From contig NC_063184.1 in assembly GCF_023159225.1 (NCBI RefSeq), positions 13,381,528 to 13,445,527 of the forward strand: DNA of 64,000 nucleotides. The letters run 5' to 3'. This DNA comes from Perognathus longimembris pacificus. Lineage: Eukaryota > Chordata > Mammalia > Rodentia > Heteromyidae. This document shows, piece after piece, positions 34,229 through 45,934 of this stretch. The notes below the pieces were generated by a model. The model did not search any database and was not told the origin of the DNA. It was given only the letters and a program-made list of their open reading frames with translations. A program made the position numbers and the translations under genes. Each line of letters opens with the position of its first letter. The first letter of the stretch is position 1.

Positions 34229-34615
34229 TACAAGATATGGAAGGAAGTGTTGTTGTTATTTTTAATGTACTATGTGAAATTATTTTTTTCTTGCATTTTT
34301 CTTCCCTATGGTTTAGCCTGTTGTCACTGTATTTGATTTTTGGAACCCGGGGTATTGTATATACACTTACCTGAAATAGGGAAGGGAAGAGGAACCTCAC
34401 AATGGTGAGACAGATGATAAAAAGTTAACTGATGCAACAACAATACTCACAAGACAACATGCTGTAAACCAACTGTATAACTTATGGGGGGGATTGGGAG
34501 GAGAGAAGGTGGGAGAAAAATGAGGGAGTAGGTAACATGTTTGACAAGAAATGTACTCACTGTCTTATGTATGTAACTGTAACACCTGCACTTCACCGTA
34601 ACAATTAAACACAGA
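34228..34615 (+). mobile_element. L1 3' UTR, sense 3' part of the inverted L1
   Basis: Starts CTACAAGATATGGAAGG and follows the L1 3' UTR: TTTTTAATGTACTATGTGAA, CTGTTGTCACTGTATTTG, the purine-rich GGGAGGAGAGAAGGTGGGAG block, AAGAAATGTACTCACTG, and terminal ACAATTAAACAC. It is the reverse complement of 38870-39250. Confidence 0.9.
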
Positions 34616-34907
34616 AGGAGCAAAAGACCACTTTCTTTTTCTTTACTTTCAAAGACAATTTTACTTTGGTACCCCTAAAGCAGACGACCATAATAATAAA
34701 TAATTAATAAGTAATATTTATTACTTGGGGTTAATTATGGCCAATTCCTAAGGTGATTGTGCTTTCTCTTAAAAGTTTATTAGAACTTAACATTTTTGTT
34801 TGACTTCATGTCAAACGAGCATTTCTAAAAGTAATTCAAAGAGAGTTCTTCAACTTTATACCTGTGTATAAGTTTTCTGGAGCTCTGCTGTGAGATCTGC
34901 TCTTAAA
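34616..34907. other. Unassigned AT-rich sequence
   Basis: Nothing recognised. Confidence 0.4.
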
Positions 34908-35181
34908 CCACTATTTAGTTGGGTGCCGGTGGTTTATGCCTGTAATCATAGCAACTCAGGAGGCTGAGATCTGAGGATCAATGGTCAAAGCTAGCCCTAG
35001 CAGTAAAGTCTATAGGACTCTTACCTCCAGTTAACTACCAGAAAAATGGAAGTGGCTTTGTGGCTCACGTGGTAGAATGCTATCCTTGAGCTGAAGAGCT
35101 CAGAGACAGTGCCCAGGCCCAGACTTCAAGCCCCATGACCAAACAACAACAACAACAAAACCCAGAAAACCCCACTATTTA
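34908..35181 (+). mobile_element. Composite B1-like + ID-like SINE with target-site duplication
   Basis: Sense element at 34918-35171: GTTTATGCCTGTAATCATAG, AACTCAGGAGGCTGAGATCT, then the ID-like unit TTTGTGGCTCACGTGGTAGA, ending in (ACA)n. A 10-bp direct repeat CCACTATTTA lies at 34908-34917 and 35172-35181. This copy defines the full composite architecture well. Confidence 0.92.
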
Positions 35182-36704
35182 CTCATGGGTGTATCTTGAT
35201 TCTACGTTAAGGGAAGCAATATCAGTATCTGTGATAGAACATAAGTTAGAAGAAGCAATGCTATCTCAACTCAAAAGTTTAAGATTTAGACATGGCTTTA
35301 TTGCATTATTCTCTTCTAAGTATGGTGTCTTTTATGGTTTCTTAAATTGAGATGTTTTTGAAGAAAATGGTTTTGTCATAGTTACAGATTTTTTGTTGTT
35401 TTACACTTTGCACTCTTTGGAAGTACATGATTTTAAATATTTATTTTGAACTGTTTGTACCTTGGCCATTACTCCCCTCCCCCCCCCCCCCCCCCCCCGC
35501 CAAACTATGTTATGTCAATTGGTCTCCTTGCTTGATACTGACAAGCTTACTTATTTTTCATCCTTTTGATGCTGTCAGTTAGCTCATGAGTATTTGTTCT
35601 GTCCCTAAGGATTCAATAGCTCCACTTCTGTAACGCCAGAATTGGTCCCCAGTGTTGATAACACAAGCCAGTTATCTTTAGAAGTATTTCACCCTAGCCT
35701 TGGCATCGGCATTTAGTGTCTGAGATAGAGGCCTCTTCCTGGTAGCTTTCTTCATGATGCATGCTCTTAGAGCTGCTGCTGCTTGTTCCTCCTCTCTCTC
35801 CCCTCAGCATCCCTCCCTCCTCTTCCCTTCTCTTTCTCTTCTTCCTTCCCCCTTTCTCCTCTTCCTCTTTCTCCTCTTTTTACACTGCAAACTCTGCTGC
35901 ATACTGTCCAAGTATCTCTTATATCTTAAACTTCCTTGAAAGCCTGAGTGAACTAGTACAATGAAGGCCAAGACCTTGTTTAAGGTTTGTGGAGTGGAAG
36001 TGTGCAAAAAAGGGGTACAGAGGAATCAACTAGCACACGTTCTTGTTCTGGAAGTGAAAATCAAGAGAGAACTATTTGTACAGCAATTTTGTTATTTTCT
36101 TAAAAATTGATCATCAGGGTTTCCATGATTAGCACTGATGCACAAGGTTAGATTGTAACTCAGTTCCCCACTGGAATAATACACTTAGTCCTTCCCAGGA
36201 GACTGTTCTAGATTTAATAAAAGCCTCATGTATTTAAGATTATTTGTTTATTTTTACTATTTTCTTTCTTTTAACTTAACAAGCACCTTTTCTTTTGCTT
36301 CTCCTATCTTCTCTATTTGGAAATATTCTGAAAATTTTTTTAGCATACTTACCTAGTAAAAAGAGCATTTTAATTGATACTTAGTAACATTACAGTGCTA
36401 TTTTTGTGAGTCATTTGACTTTGTCGAGTTTCTGTTTGTCATAATAAAATGCATACTACATAAATACATAATAAAAAGCAGTAAGCTCATGAGATTAGCA
36501 TTGGCAGGCAGTGGTCTTGTTAATGGAGGAAGCAATACTGAGAAACTCTCCTGTTAATGTTGGATGCTTAGAGAGAAGGCAATTAGGTAACTAGAGACAG
36601 GTGTAGTAAAAACAGTTTCCAACATATAAAAGTTTAAACCACATGATTAGTTAAAAAAAACATTAAAAGTCTCAAATTTTAAAACCTTCTTTTTAAAAAC
36701 AAAA
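35182..36704. other. Unassigned sequence with low-complexity patches
   Basis: About 1.5 kb without an assigned repeat family. It includes the C20 run at 35479-35498 and a pyrimidine-rich stretch at about 35786-35880. Confidence 0.5.
35479..35498 (+). repeat. C20 homopolymer
   Basis: Twenty consecutive C, preceded by CCCCT and followed by GCC. The length may be imprecise because such runs are hard to sequence. Confidence 0.9.
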
Positions 36705-36935
36705 ATCTCTTCTTTTTGTGTCAATACCAGGGCTTGACCTCAGGCCTGCTCAGCTTTCTTGATCATGCTTGTGCTCTACCACTGGAGCTAGGCCTCTAGT
36801 CTGGCCTTTTGCTGCTTAATTGACGACTGAGACTCATGATCTTTTCTATTTGGTCTGACTTTGAATTTAGGTCCTTCAAGTCTTAGCTTTCTGAGTAGCT
36901 AGGATTACAGGCATGAGCCACTGGTATTCAGCTTT
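36705..36935 (-). repeat. Composite B1-like + ID-like SINE
   Basis: Antisense: GTGTCAATACCAGGGCTTGA, GAGACTCATGATCTTTTCTA, AGCTAGGATTACAGGCATGA. Confidence 0.88.
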
Positions 36936-37227
36936 CTGTAAAACCTTTTCTATATGATTGCCCGTGTACACCCCCCTAACATTCAATTCATCTCATTTAT
37001 TTCCAGTCATTGTCCACGTATCTGGTCCCTTTATTGACTGTCCTCAGGGTACGCTCATAACTCCTTCTTTTGTCTTTGGAGCCCAGATATGCTTCTAGAA
37101 TATTGTAATACTTAATAGGTATTTACTTAAGGATTAAGTCAATACTTTGCTTTTTATTTCTACCTTTCCTATGATCATTGAACAGAATGTTTAGTACATT
37201 CTGAATAAAAGAACAGGACTATTGTAG

Positions 37228-37362
37228 AATACAACTGTTCTTTTGGAGACACTGGCTTGCTATGTAGCTCAGGTTGTCCGAAACTTGCCATACCCAGACC
37301 TTAGACTATCCAGTATAGGAATTAACAGGCATGTACCACCATACTCAGCTAGAATGCAGCTT
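37228..37362 (-). repeat. Old B1 SINE
   Basis: Antisense monomeric B1: TTGCTATGTAGCTCAGGTTG, then AGGCATGTACCACCATACTC. Confidence 0.8.
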
Positions 37363-38840
37363 TTGGATAGAATTTTCTGAGAACATTTAGTAGGGGAGAT
37401 TTGGAGGTTTTGTTAAAAGACTGTCTAGTCATCTCCCTGGTTGGCTTTAATCTGTTGTTGTTCCTTAAAGGGCATAGATTGGTAAACATTTATAGCAAAG
37501 ATATTCTGTACCTTTCCCCTCACCCTGCCCTAAACACTTTGATAAGCTAAAACTTGAAACTACTTTCCCTTTTTTTTCTGTTTTGTAAGTGTAAATGGGC
37601 TTCACGTTCCACAGACTGGGCATTGCAGAACATTTGAAATAGAATAACTTCAATGAGGTGGAAAAGCCAAACCAATTTTACAGAAATAATAATACAGGGA
37701 AAAGTGGTTTCAGGGGCACAATTTGTTTTCTTCTGTAGTCTGACAGGTGTTTTGTCAACATGCACGTCACCTTATATAGCGGTACTTAGCGGCTATAGTG
37801 CAGGGGGTGGTGGCATGTCAGTTATGTGTGTGCCTGGGAGCCTGCGTGTGCTTTGGTGCCAAGAGTGGCTGGGCATGCGCTGCTTTGCTCCGAAGCAGAG
37901 GCTGCATGTAGAGCTGTGAGCTGGTAAAACAGACCCCCCCTCTCAAGGCAGAGGCTAAAGGCTGCACCTTCTGGGAACGGACAAGTGGTGGTCTTTGTAC
38001 AAAGCTGCATCCATCATTGTATACCTGCTATTTTTCTTATCACCAGTAGCTTGTCAAAATTTATAAGATGGGATTGGTGATTTTGAGAGAAAATTCCCAC
38101 CACTTCTAATGTGGCTTCCGCTTATTGTGTCTCAGAACACATAGCAAGAATAGGAAGTGTATTAAAATGCTTTCGAATTTATTCTATCTTGCTTTAAGGG
38201 GCTTTATGAACATCTTGCTTTACATACGTATTGTCTTCAAGTTTCCCCGGAGCTGTTATTGAAATTAAACAGGTGAACATGATGGGAAATCCCCCACAGA
38301 AAGGCCCAGAAGTTAATTTTGGTGACTAAATTACAGAACAACTTGCTGTACCCTGGAGGTCAACTGCCAAGGATCATTTCCTAAGCTGAGTTAATTGGAA
38401 ATTGTTCCAATCTGATTGGAGTATATTCTTCGGATTTTGGTTGTCTTAATTGATCATTTTTCAAGAGCCTTGATCTTGAAGATAGGATATTTTAAATCCC
38501 TGTACTTTGTGTGGAGTTAACATTTGTTCTATGAACTTTGTATTTTTCATCTGTTGAGAATAGTCATGCTACGTGGCCCCTTTGCTCCTTGGCTCACTCC
38601 CTTCCTGGGAATGCCTCTGTAGTCTATAAACGAGCCTATAAACTTGAACATTGGTTGTGACCTAGGCTTTTGCCTAGTTGGACAGTGAAAGAGGCATTAG
38701 CACAGGTAGCTGGAAACCCACCTGCAAATTCACAGGAGGGAAAAGTACCTCCTGATTTCTCTTGGGTGGTAACATTTCATCAAGAATCTAGTAGGAGCTC
38801 TAGTACAGCCACACAGAAAAAGGGATTTACACAAGAGATC
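37363..38840. other. Unassigned, repeat-poor block
   Basis: About 1.5 kb. 38200-38480 is unique, balanced sequence that reads like a conserved noncoding candidate. 37780-37920 is richer in G and TG. No exon recognised. Confidence 0.45.
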
Positions 38841-39998
38841 TGTGTGTATATCGTTTTTTAAAATTTAATTTTATTGTCAAGCAATGTCCAGAGGGGTTAC
38901 AATTATATACGTAAGGTAGTGAGTACAATTCTTGTCAAACATTATTACCCCCTCCTTCATTTTTCTTCCACTTGCCCTCCCCAACTGCTTGCCCCTTCCC
39001 TAAGTTGTAAAGTTCATTTCCAATAATGTCATGTGAGTATCACTGTTGCTCTGTTTCACCCTTTGTCCTTTGTCTCACCATTTTGTTGTACCCTTTTCCT
39101 TCCCCAAATCAGATAAAAGTATATACAAGACACAGGGCACCAAAATCAGATACAGTGACAACATGGGATAAACCAAAGGAAAAAAAGAAAGAACTTCACA
39201 CAGCACATTAAAAACAACAAAGAAAAACCTCTTGTTTCCATATCTTGGAGTTTTCAATTAGTATAATTTGATATGGTCCTATGCACGTAGCTATTAAGAT
39301 ATTGTGGTCCTCTGCTAGGACTATTCTAGACACATACTAATGATTACAAATAAGGGAAACCATGGAATCTATGTTTCTTTGGGTCTGGCTTGCTTAATAT
39401 TATTTTTTCCAAGTCTTTCTATTTCCTTACTAATAGGGTAATGTTCTTTCTGATGAAAGCTTAAAATTCCATTGTGTATATATATCACATTTTCTTGAGT
39501 CATTCATCTACTGAGGGGCATCTGGGTTGGTTCCATAACTGTGGTAAATAATGCTGCCCTGAACAAAACTATGCTTGTAGTTTTAGTGTGACCTGGTTTG
39601 TGATCATTTGAGTAAATGCCTAAGAGTGGGATTGCTGGATCTTAGTGGAGCTCTGTGTTTAGTCTTTTGAGGAACCTCCATACTGATTTCCAGAATGGTT
39701 GAGTTAGTTTACACTCCCACCAACATTGTAGTAGCATTCCCTTTTGGCCACATCGTTGCTAGTATCTGTTGTTATCAGATTTCTTGATAATGGCCTAAAA
39801 TATACTTAGAGTTTACAAATTAAATCCCCTCAAAACAAATCCTCAAATAAACAACAACCTCATTAACAAGTGGGCTAAAAGACTTAAAGAGAGACTTCTC
39901 TGAAGAGGAAATAAAAATGGCCAATAGACATATGAAGAAATGCTCAACATCTCTGGCCATAAAAGAAATGCAAATAAAAACAACACTGTGTATATATC
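38841..39998 (-). mobile_element. 5'-inverted (twin-primed) L1 insertion with target-site duplication
   Basis: Minus-strand L1. Its tail and 3' UTR run from about 38853 upward, continue into the ORF2 C-terminus (the antisense TTCCATTGTGTATATA region near 39470) and reach about 39790. There homology flips: 39791-39986 is plus-strand L1 ORF2 (AACCTCATTAACAAGTGGGC, GGCCAATAGACATATGAAGA). The two pieces are neighbours in the parent L1, separated by only some tens of bases. Flanking repeats TGTGTGTATATC (38841-38852) and TGTGTATATATC (39987-39998) differ at one base and fit a target-site duplication. Confidence 0.93.
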
Positions 39999-41076
39999 TT
40001 AAAGGGTTAAACGACTCATTGGAGAGCAAGTTCAAACTCTAGATCTCCTGCTCACAAGCTACAAGAACTGCAGGGAGTAAATTCCTGTTGAGTTTCATGT
40101 GGTTTTCTTGTTTCTTTGTGACTTCCAGCTAAAATCCTAAGTTATACTTTGTATTCTTTACCCACTTTGAGGTAAACAGAATTAAGTGTATTTGAAAATA
40201 AAAAGAAAGCCCTAGAAGAAAGTACCAAAACTCTCCACTCAGAGAGGAGTACCAAAGATGTGTCCCTTTTTAACTCTCTTGATTCCCCCTAACAGACTTA
40301 TTTTCTCATGAGTTAGTTTTGCAGTTGAGGCAGCCATAGCAATATAGTGTAGATTTGAGGCAACTCCAAAAAGAATTGTCAGCGATGACAAACCTAGGTG
40401 GGAAGCCAGATTTGAAATCACTAACAGATGAATACTTTTCATAGCTTAGTGTTTGACCATTGAGACCGAAATGTGTTTAGCTGGTTATTATTACTTTTTC
40501 CAGACTGTGATGCAGAGCTGGCAATGGTAGTGCTCCATTTTCCCAAAGCAAACCAGCAGGCATGGAAGAAACAGACAAAGGCAGTGTTCAGTATTTGAGT
40601 TGTCCACTTAGTGTCCAGAGAGACATACTTCAAAAGCTAGGTCTAAAAGGTTCTTGGCTTTTTGTCTAGAATAGACAGCATACTTGAGAAAGTCCCTTTA
40701 GTTTTGTGTTTCAGTTGACACTGACATACAGGGTCAGATTTGTCCCAAAGCACCATGTCAAAATGCCTTTTCTTTTTGTGGTTCTAATTGGAATTGGGTC
40801 TCAGGAGGGTCAAATTAGAGCTCCTTCACTTGACAGCCCCAATTCAATGCTGCCTCTTGAGTTCTGTAAGACAGCCACTTCGAGTTTGTTCCTACTGACT
40901 TTTGACAAATGACCTTGCACTGACTATATACCTAATTGATGGTTTTTGTTTTTCTTTTAGATTCATGCTTCTAGTATGCTTTTTACCCCCTCTAAGCATC
41001 TTACTTTTGCTTTGTTTGTTCACTCTGCCTTGGCCTTGTGTATGCCTTGGGTCAGTTTTTCCAGAAGCATTTGCTA

Positions 41077-41080
<4 letters not shown>
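39999..41080. other. Unassigned unique sequence
   Basis: About 1.1 kb with no recognised repeat or gene. Confidence 0.5.

Positions 41081-41140
<60 letters not shown>
41081..41140 (+). repeat. (CT)30 microsatellite
   Basis: Sixty bases of uninterrupted CT, a perfect mirror-repeat polypyrimidine tract. Confidence 0.97.
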
Positions 41141-41144
<4 letters not shown>

Positions 41145-41178
41145 GTGTGTGTGTGTGTGCGCGCGCGTGCGCGCGCGC
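41141..41178 (+). repeat. (GT)n-(GC)n alternating tract
   Basis: GT units lead directly into GCGCGCGCGTGCGCGCGCGC. Strict purine-pyrimidine alternation with about nine CpGs, directly abutting the CT tract. Confidence 0.95.
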
Positions 41179-42515
41179 CTACCCCTTACATCTAGCATGC
41201 TTCCATAATGGCGCCTGCCTTCACCAAGTCCATTTTGTGTAGTGAACAAAATGGGCCTTTGAACCACTGAATGTTTTGTTTGTCTTTGATGAAGATGATT
41301 CCCATTTCCACTGGGTATTGTAATAGCTGACCAACCACGAGAAGCTATGGTATTAGCCTCCTTCATGGATTGATGGAGTACTTCCTGTACACAGAGACCT
41401 TTGAAGAAATCAGTTTAGTGCATTCATTTTAACCTCATTTCTGTAGCATTTTTCTGTACAAATTTTCTACAATTCCTTTTTGGAAAGCTTTGAAACAGGA
41501 AGCTTTTATATAGATTTGAAATTGCCTCATACATCTGAATTTAGTTACTGGAATTTAAGTACCTCACAGTGCCCTTTTAAGATCCTGTTGTTTTAAAGCC
41601 TGAGAAGTAATTTATGACTGTGAAAATAGAAGTGATAAATTAGAGACCAAATTATGTATTGCTCTCTCCCACCCCACCCCCAGCCTGAGGGATAAGCGTG
41701 GAGGTCAGACAACCAAAGGCTGTTTCTCTTTCTTGGGTTTTGTGGTGTTCTTGGAGGAGAGGAATGGTTTCTGACCCCTGCATGTGAGAATGCCAAATGA
41801 CTCTTATTTTTAAGTGCCAGGAAGTTTGATTTGCTTTATGCTGCTGTGACCCCGGTTGCTTAAAAAAGGAATGCTGTGACTGAATGATATGGATATACTT
41901 AACACCATGAACGTCCTCCCTGCCCACCCCTGGAATATTTGAGTTATATCAGAGTTGCCTTTTGATCAGTACTATCCAAGTATACCAGGGAAGAAAAAAA
42001 GAGGCCTAGACAGTGTCTAATAGGATCATTTCCCCCTCTTACTAAAAGATACATTTAGCAGGCCCCTCTCCCTTGTCCACCAGAGAAAGAAGACAGACTG
42101 AATACAGAGAGGATTCATTCTGATTGGAATCTCAAGAGTAGGGAAATTAAATTAAAAGAAGAGAAAGCTTTTTGGTATACTTACTCCAGTTGACAACACC
42201 ATGGAGTTTTCATTCCTCAGGGAAGAGCCTTTCTAATTTTCTGCTGATAGTTTCCATTTCTTTCTTGCACCTGCTTATTGATGGCGACTGGGAATGCTTT
42301 CTTTCCCAGTCTTGTGGAGTGGGTGTCTTTGTGTTCTTGCAAAGGAGGCAACTGGCGGAGGTGTAGAAATGGACAGTTCTTTAGCCAGGTATCCCACATT
42401 GTGTGGGTCTCACAGTCACAACAGCTACCACCCTACAGTGCCACCTCGGGGTTCCTGGGATCTCCGCTCCCCATGGAGCTTTGCAAACAGAGTTTGTATT
42501 TGTGTGTTTGAATAC

Positions 42516-42519
<4 letters not shown>
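41179..42519. other. Unassigned unique sequence
   Basis: About 1.3 kb. Several short frames, none recognisable. No repeats assigned. Confidence 0.5.
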
Positions 42520-42564
<45 letters not shown>

Positions 42565-42574
42565 CAGAGAGAGA
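42520..42574 (+). repeat. (GT)21 microsatellite with GA extension
   Basis: Uninterrupted GT from about 42521 to 42562, then GACAGAGAGAGA. Confidence 0.97.
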
Positions 42575-42671
42575 ATTCTCGAGTGGCAAAAGATACCAAG
42601 AAAGTGGCAATATGTGATATTATACATACACTGTTTAGGATAGTTGCTTCGTTTGGTGTATTTTCTCTCTT

Positions 42672-42918
42672 TTTTTCTTTTCGGCAATCCCAGAGCTTTA
42701 AATCAGGGTTTCTCGTGCAGCTCAAGGTAATATTCTAGAGTATTACTCAAGGTAATACTCTACCATGTGAACCACACCTCCACTTCCAGCTTTTTTTTTT
42801 TTTTTTGGCTGGTTATTTGGAAATAAGATTCTCTTGGATTTGTCTGCCTAAGCTTGCCGACGACCACAGATCTCAGCCTCCTGAGTATAGGAGTGAACTA
42901 CTAGTACCCAGCTTTTTG
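42672..42918 (-). repeat. Composite B1-like + ID-like SINE with internal duplication
   Basis: Antisense: CTCAGCCTCCTGAGTATAGG at the left-monomer end. CTCAAGGTAATATTCTA at 42721 is echoed as CTCAAGGTAATACTCTA at about 42747, a local duplication. Confidence 0.85.
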
Positions 42919-43224
42919 TTGTATTCTTAAAGATTCCTTTCCATAGAAATTGCATCTTCTCCCTGGATAGCCTTTCATTGCCATTCACATTTAAGATCTA
43001 TTGAATCAAGATTTCTTTTCAGGGTGATAGTAAAAAATCCTTGCAAATTATTATTAAAAAAAACGTTTCTTGCTTCCACTTGAAATTTTTGTTTGCTCAG
43101 GTATATTGGTGGGTGATGTCTCAAGAGCCAGAGCCATGTATCTGTCGTCAGAGTCTTGCCTGCATGTTTTTGTGCTTTTAGTTAGTTTTCATTTTTTAGT
43201 AATTTAGTTATTTTTAACTTTTTG
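42919..43224. other. Unassigned AT-rich sequence
   Basis: Nothing recognised. Confidence 0.4.
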
Positions 43225-43405
43225 GTTATTTATTATTTTACAAAAGATCTCATATTATGTTCATGATTCTGTGATTTATGCTTCTTGCATGGCAAGGATC
43301 ACAGTCCTGTATTGCCATTCCAAATTTTATTGATTGACATGTGGATCTCATGAACATTTTTGTCTAGGCTAGTGGGATTACAGGTAGAAACCACACAACT
43401 GGCTT
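43225..43405 (-). repeat. Degraded B1-like SINE
   Basis: Antisense traces: TGCATGGCAAGGATCACAGT and GCTAGTGGGATTACAGGTAG. Confidence 0.5.
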
Positions 43406-44239
43406 ATAGTAAACATCAAGCATTGTTAACCTATGGGATTAATGAGTAGTTTTTCTTCGTTGTAATATATTTTTGAAAATACAAGTCTCCCTTCCATTTT
43501 TACTCTTGGGTAAATGGTACTTCCTTTTGACTAGAAAGCCATAGATTTTTTTTTTTTTTTCCCTTGAAAATGACCTGTTCTGTAGAACAGGGCTGGAGAA
43601 ACTTTTTTCTGCCAAGGGCCATTTGCATCTATATAGCATCATTTGCAGGCTATACAAAATGATCGATTCAGGCAGCCAATGAGAAGCAGATGAGAAGCAT
43701 ATGCTGTCCTGTCATGTATCAATTGATTTTTATGGGCTTTATGTGGTCTGACGGATGGGGAACAAAAAGATCTTATAGTATAGAGAGTTAGAAAATATGA
43801 TAATGCAGCTTTTCTAAACATATACATTTCATGTAGGAATGTCAATAGGGAATATTGAAGTAGAGCTAGACAAGCATCTAATGAAGTGGAAGTTTCTGCT
43901 AGTTTAGGATTTGAATTTTAAACATAGAAAATCCATTGTAATGGATATCTTTTTATCTAGGCTAAGTTAGCTTTCTTCACTGGATAATTACAATTTATTT
44001 AGAGTTGGCCTACATAGACTGATATAATCAGATTAGAAAAAAATTTACCATCTGTCCAGAATGTCTTTTGAAGTATAAAAGACCTGATATCTGAGAATCA
44101 GTGAGTTTAGCTAGTCTTAGCATAACTGAAAGAACAGTGCTAAAACAGTGCTTTGTGAATCTTAATGTGAGACTTAATTTCTAGTATTTATAAACTTCCA
44201 AGGGCCAAGTGGAGGGATTCTTGTAACCATTTAATACTA
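43406..44239. other. Unassigned sequence
   Basis: No recognised repeat or gene apart from a T15 run near 43550. Confidence 0.45.
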
Positions 44240-44492
44240 TTTGTTTTGTTTGCTGTGCAGTGCTGGGTATTGAACTCAGGGACAGGAACTGTACGATTAA
44301 GCTAAATTCTCAGCTCACTTGCTGTTACTTGCAAATATCTTCTCTGCCTTGCTCTACTACTTGAGCCACACTTCCAACCCAGCTTTTTGATAGTTAATTG
44401 GAGATAGAGGCCCATGCCTGGGTTGGTTTCAAACTCTATACTTCTTGAGAAGCTGGGATAACAGGCATGAGCCATCAGTACCCAGCTACTTT
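44240..44492 (-). repeat. Composite B1-like + ID-like SINE
   Basis: Antisense: GGGTATTGAACTCAGGGACA, ATAGTTAATTGGAGATAGAG, AACAGGCATGAGCCATCAGT. An extra segment of about 60 bp sits in the middle. Confidence 0.82.
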
Positions 44493-45382
44493 TTCTATTT
44501 TTTTTAAATTGAAGGTAAATTCATGTAGGACAAAATGAACCACGTTAAAGTATATAATTTTGTGACACTTTGCATAATTGCAATGTGCAGATTTATACAT
44601 TAACATATTAAATTTCCTTTTTTTTGACTAAGTGCTAAATTAGTATCTGATATCCTTTCTGCAAATTGCTTTTGTTGAGTTAAAGACATTTACAAAATGC
44701 ATCAAAATTTTCATGGTCTACAGCTTCTTAATGTTCATCTAACAAAATAGGAGTCAGGGAAACAGATTGGTATCTAGTGAATATTCCTCTCATATATTTT
44801 TTAAATGCTTCAAACAAGGATGTAATCTCCAGAGTAAACAACTTCTTTCACAGGAAATTCAATGATAAATTGTTATATAGGTCACCCAGAGATCTAAGAT
44901 TAATCATTCACATTACAGAATGTTAAAGATTATAATTATATATGTAACATATTATGATATTAAAATTTCTTATTAGTCTGAAGATGTCAGTGTCAAGTAT
45001 GTCACATAAAAAGTTTTTCCCACTTTAAAAGCAATGTTCCACACTTACATAACTGCTCATTATATTAATGATAATTATTTTTGAAACTTGCTATTAAAAC
45101 AAATTAGATAGCTGTATGACACTTCTTACTACATCTCTATATTTATCTTTATTATTTTTTTAACCTCCCAGACTGAAATAGAACTTCTTGCTTTGTAACA
45201 TTCCTGGGCTTTGTCCAATGTATAAATTCCTATTTTCTTGACAGTTTAGAAATGATGAGCCTAGTTGTTACTCATCTCAGAAGTACCCTTAGGAGGTATT
45301 ATTAGATTCATTAGACCAGAGAGAACTGCCAAAAACCTTAGGAACTTAAGTAGCCTAATATATTCTCTTAAGAATCACAGTG
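44493..45382. other. Unassigned AT-rich sequence
   Basis: About 0.9 kb, very AT-rich. No repeat or gene recognised. Confidence 0.45.
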
Positions 45383-45605
45383 GGAGCCGGGCTCTGGTGG
45401 CTCACTCCTGTAATGCTGGCTACACCGGAGGCTGAGATCTGAGAATCATGTTTTAAAGCCAGCCCAGATAGGAAAGTCAGACTCTTATCTCCAACCAGCC
45501 ACCAGGAAACAGGAAGTGGGTCCTTGGGTGGAGCACCAACCTTGATAAAAAATTGCTCAGGACAGCCTTGTGACCAACAATAACAACAACAAATTACAGA
45601 AAAAT
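45383..45605 (+). repeat. Composite B1-like + ID-like SINE
   Basis: Sense: GAGCCGGGCTCTGGTGGCTC, ACTCCTGTAATGCTGGCTAC, CGGAGGCTGAGATCTGAGAA, then an ID-like unit shortened relative to other copies and a (CAA)n tail. Confidence 0.88.
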
Positions 45606-45676
45606 ACATCAAAGTGTGCTTATTGAGAGTATTTAATGGCCTATTTATGGCCTTATTTTCTGTATTTTAAAATCAC

Positions 45677-45934
45677 AGCAACCAACTTTTTTTTCTTTAT
45701 TGTCAAAGTGAAGTTGAAGTACAGAGGGGTTACAGTTTCATCTGTAAGGCAGTGAGTACATTTCTTATCCAACTTGTTACCTCCTCCCTCATTTTCCCCC
45801 CACCTTCCCCCCTCCCTGTTTCCCTCTCCCCTTGAGTTATACAGTTGGTTTACACCATATAGTTTTGTAAGTATTGCTCTTGAGTTGGTTTGTTTTTTTA
45901 TCCTTTGTCTCTCGATTTTGATATTAGCAACCAA
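45677..45934 (-). mobile_element. 5'-truncated L1 tail with target-site duplication
   Basis: Antisense L1 3' end: TTTATTGTCAAAGTGAAGTT, ACAGAGGGGTTACAGTTTCA, ACTTGTTACCTCCTCCCTCA, then the C/T-rich complement of the L1 purine tract. Direct repeats AGCAACCAA at 45677-45685 and 45926-45934 bound it (AGCAACCAACTT against AGCAACCAATTT if extended). About 240 bp of L1. Confidence 0.92.

Noticed and set aside
37653..37919. Possible exon (88-codon frame)
   Set aside because: No protein similarity recognised, no convincing splice-site context, and high TG/G content downstream.
41052..41366. 104-codon frame with RERERE repeats
   Set aside because: It is the (CT)30 tract read on the minus strand.
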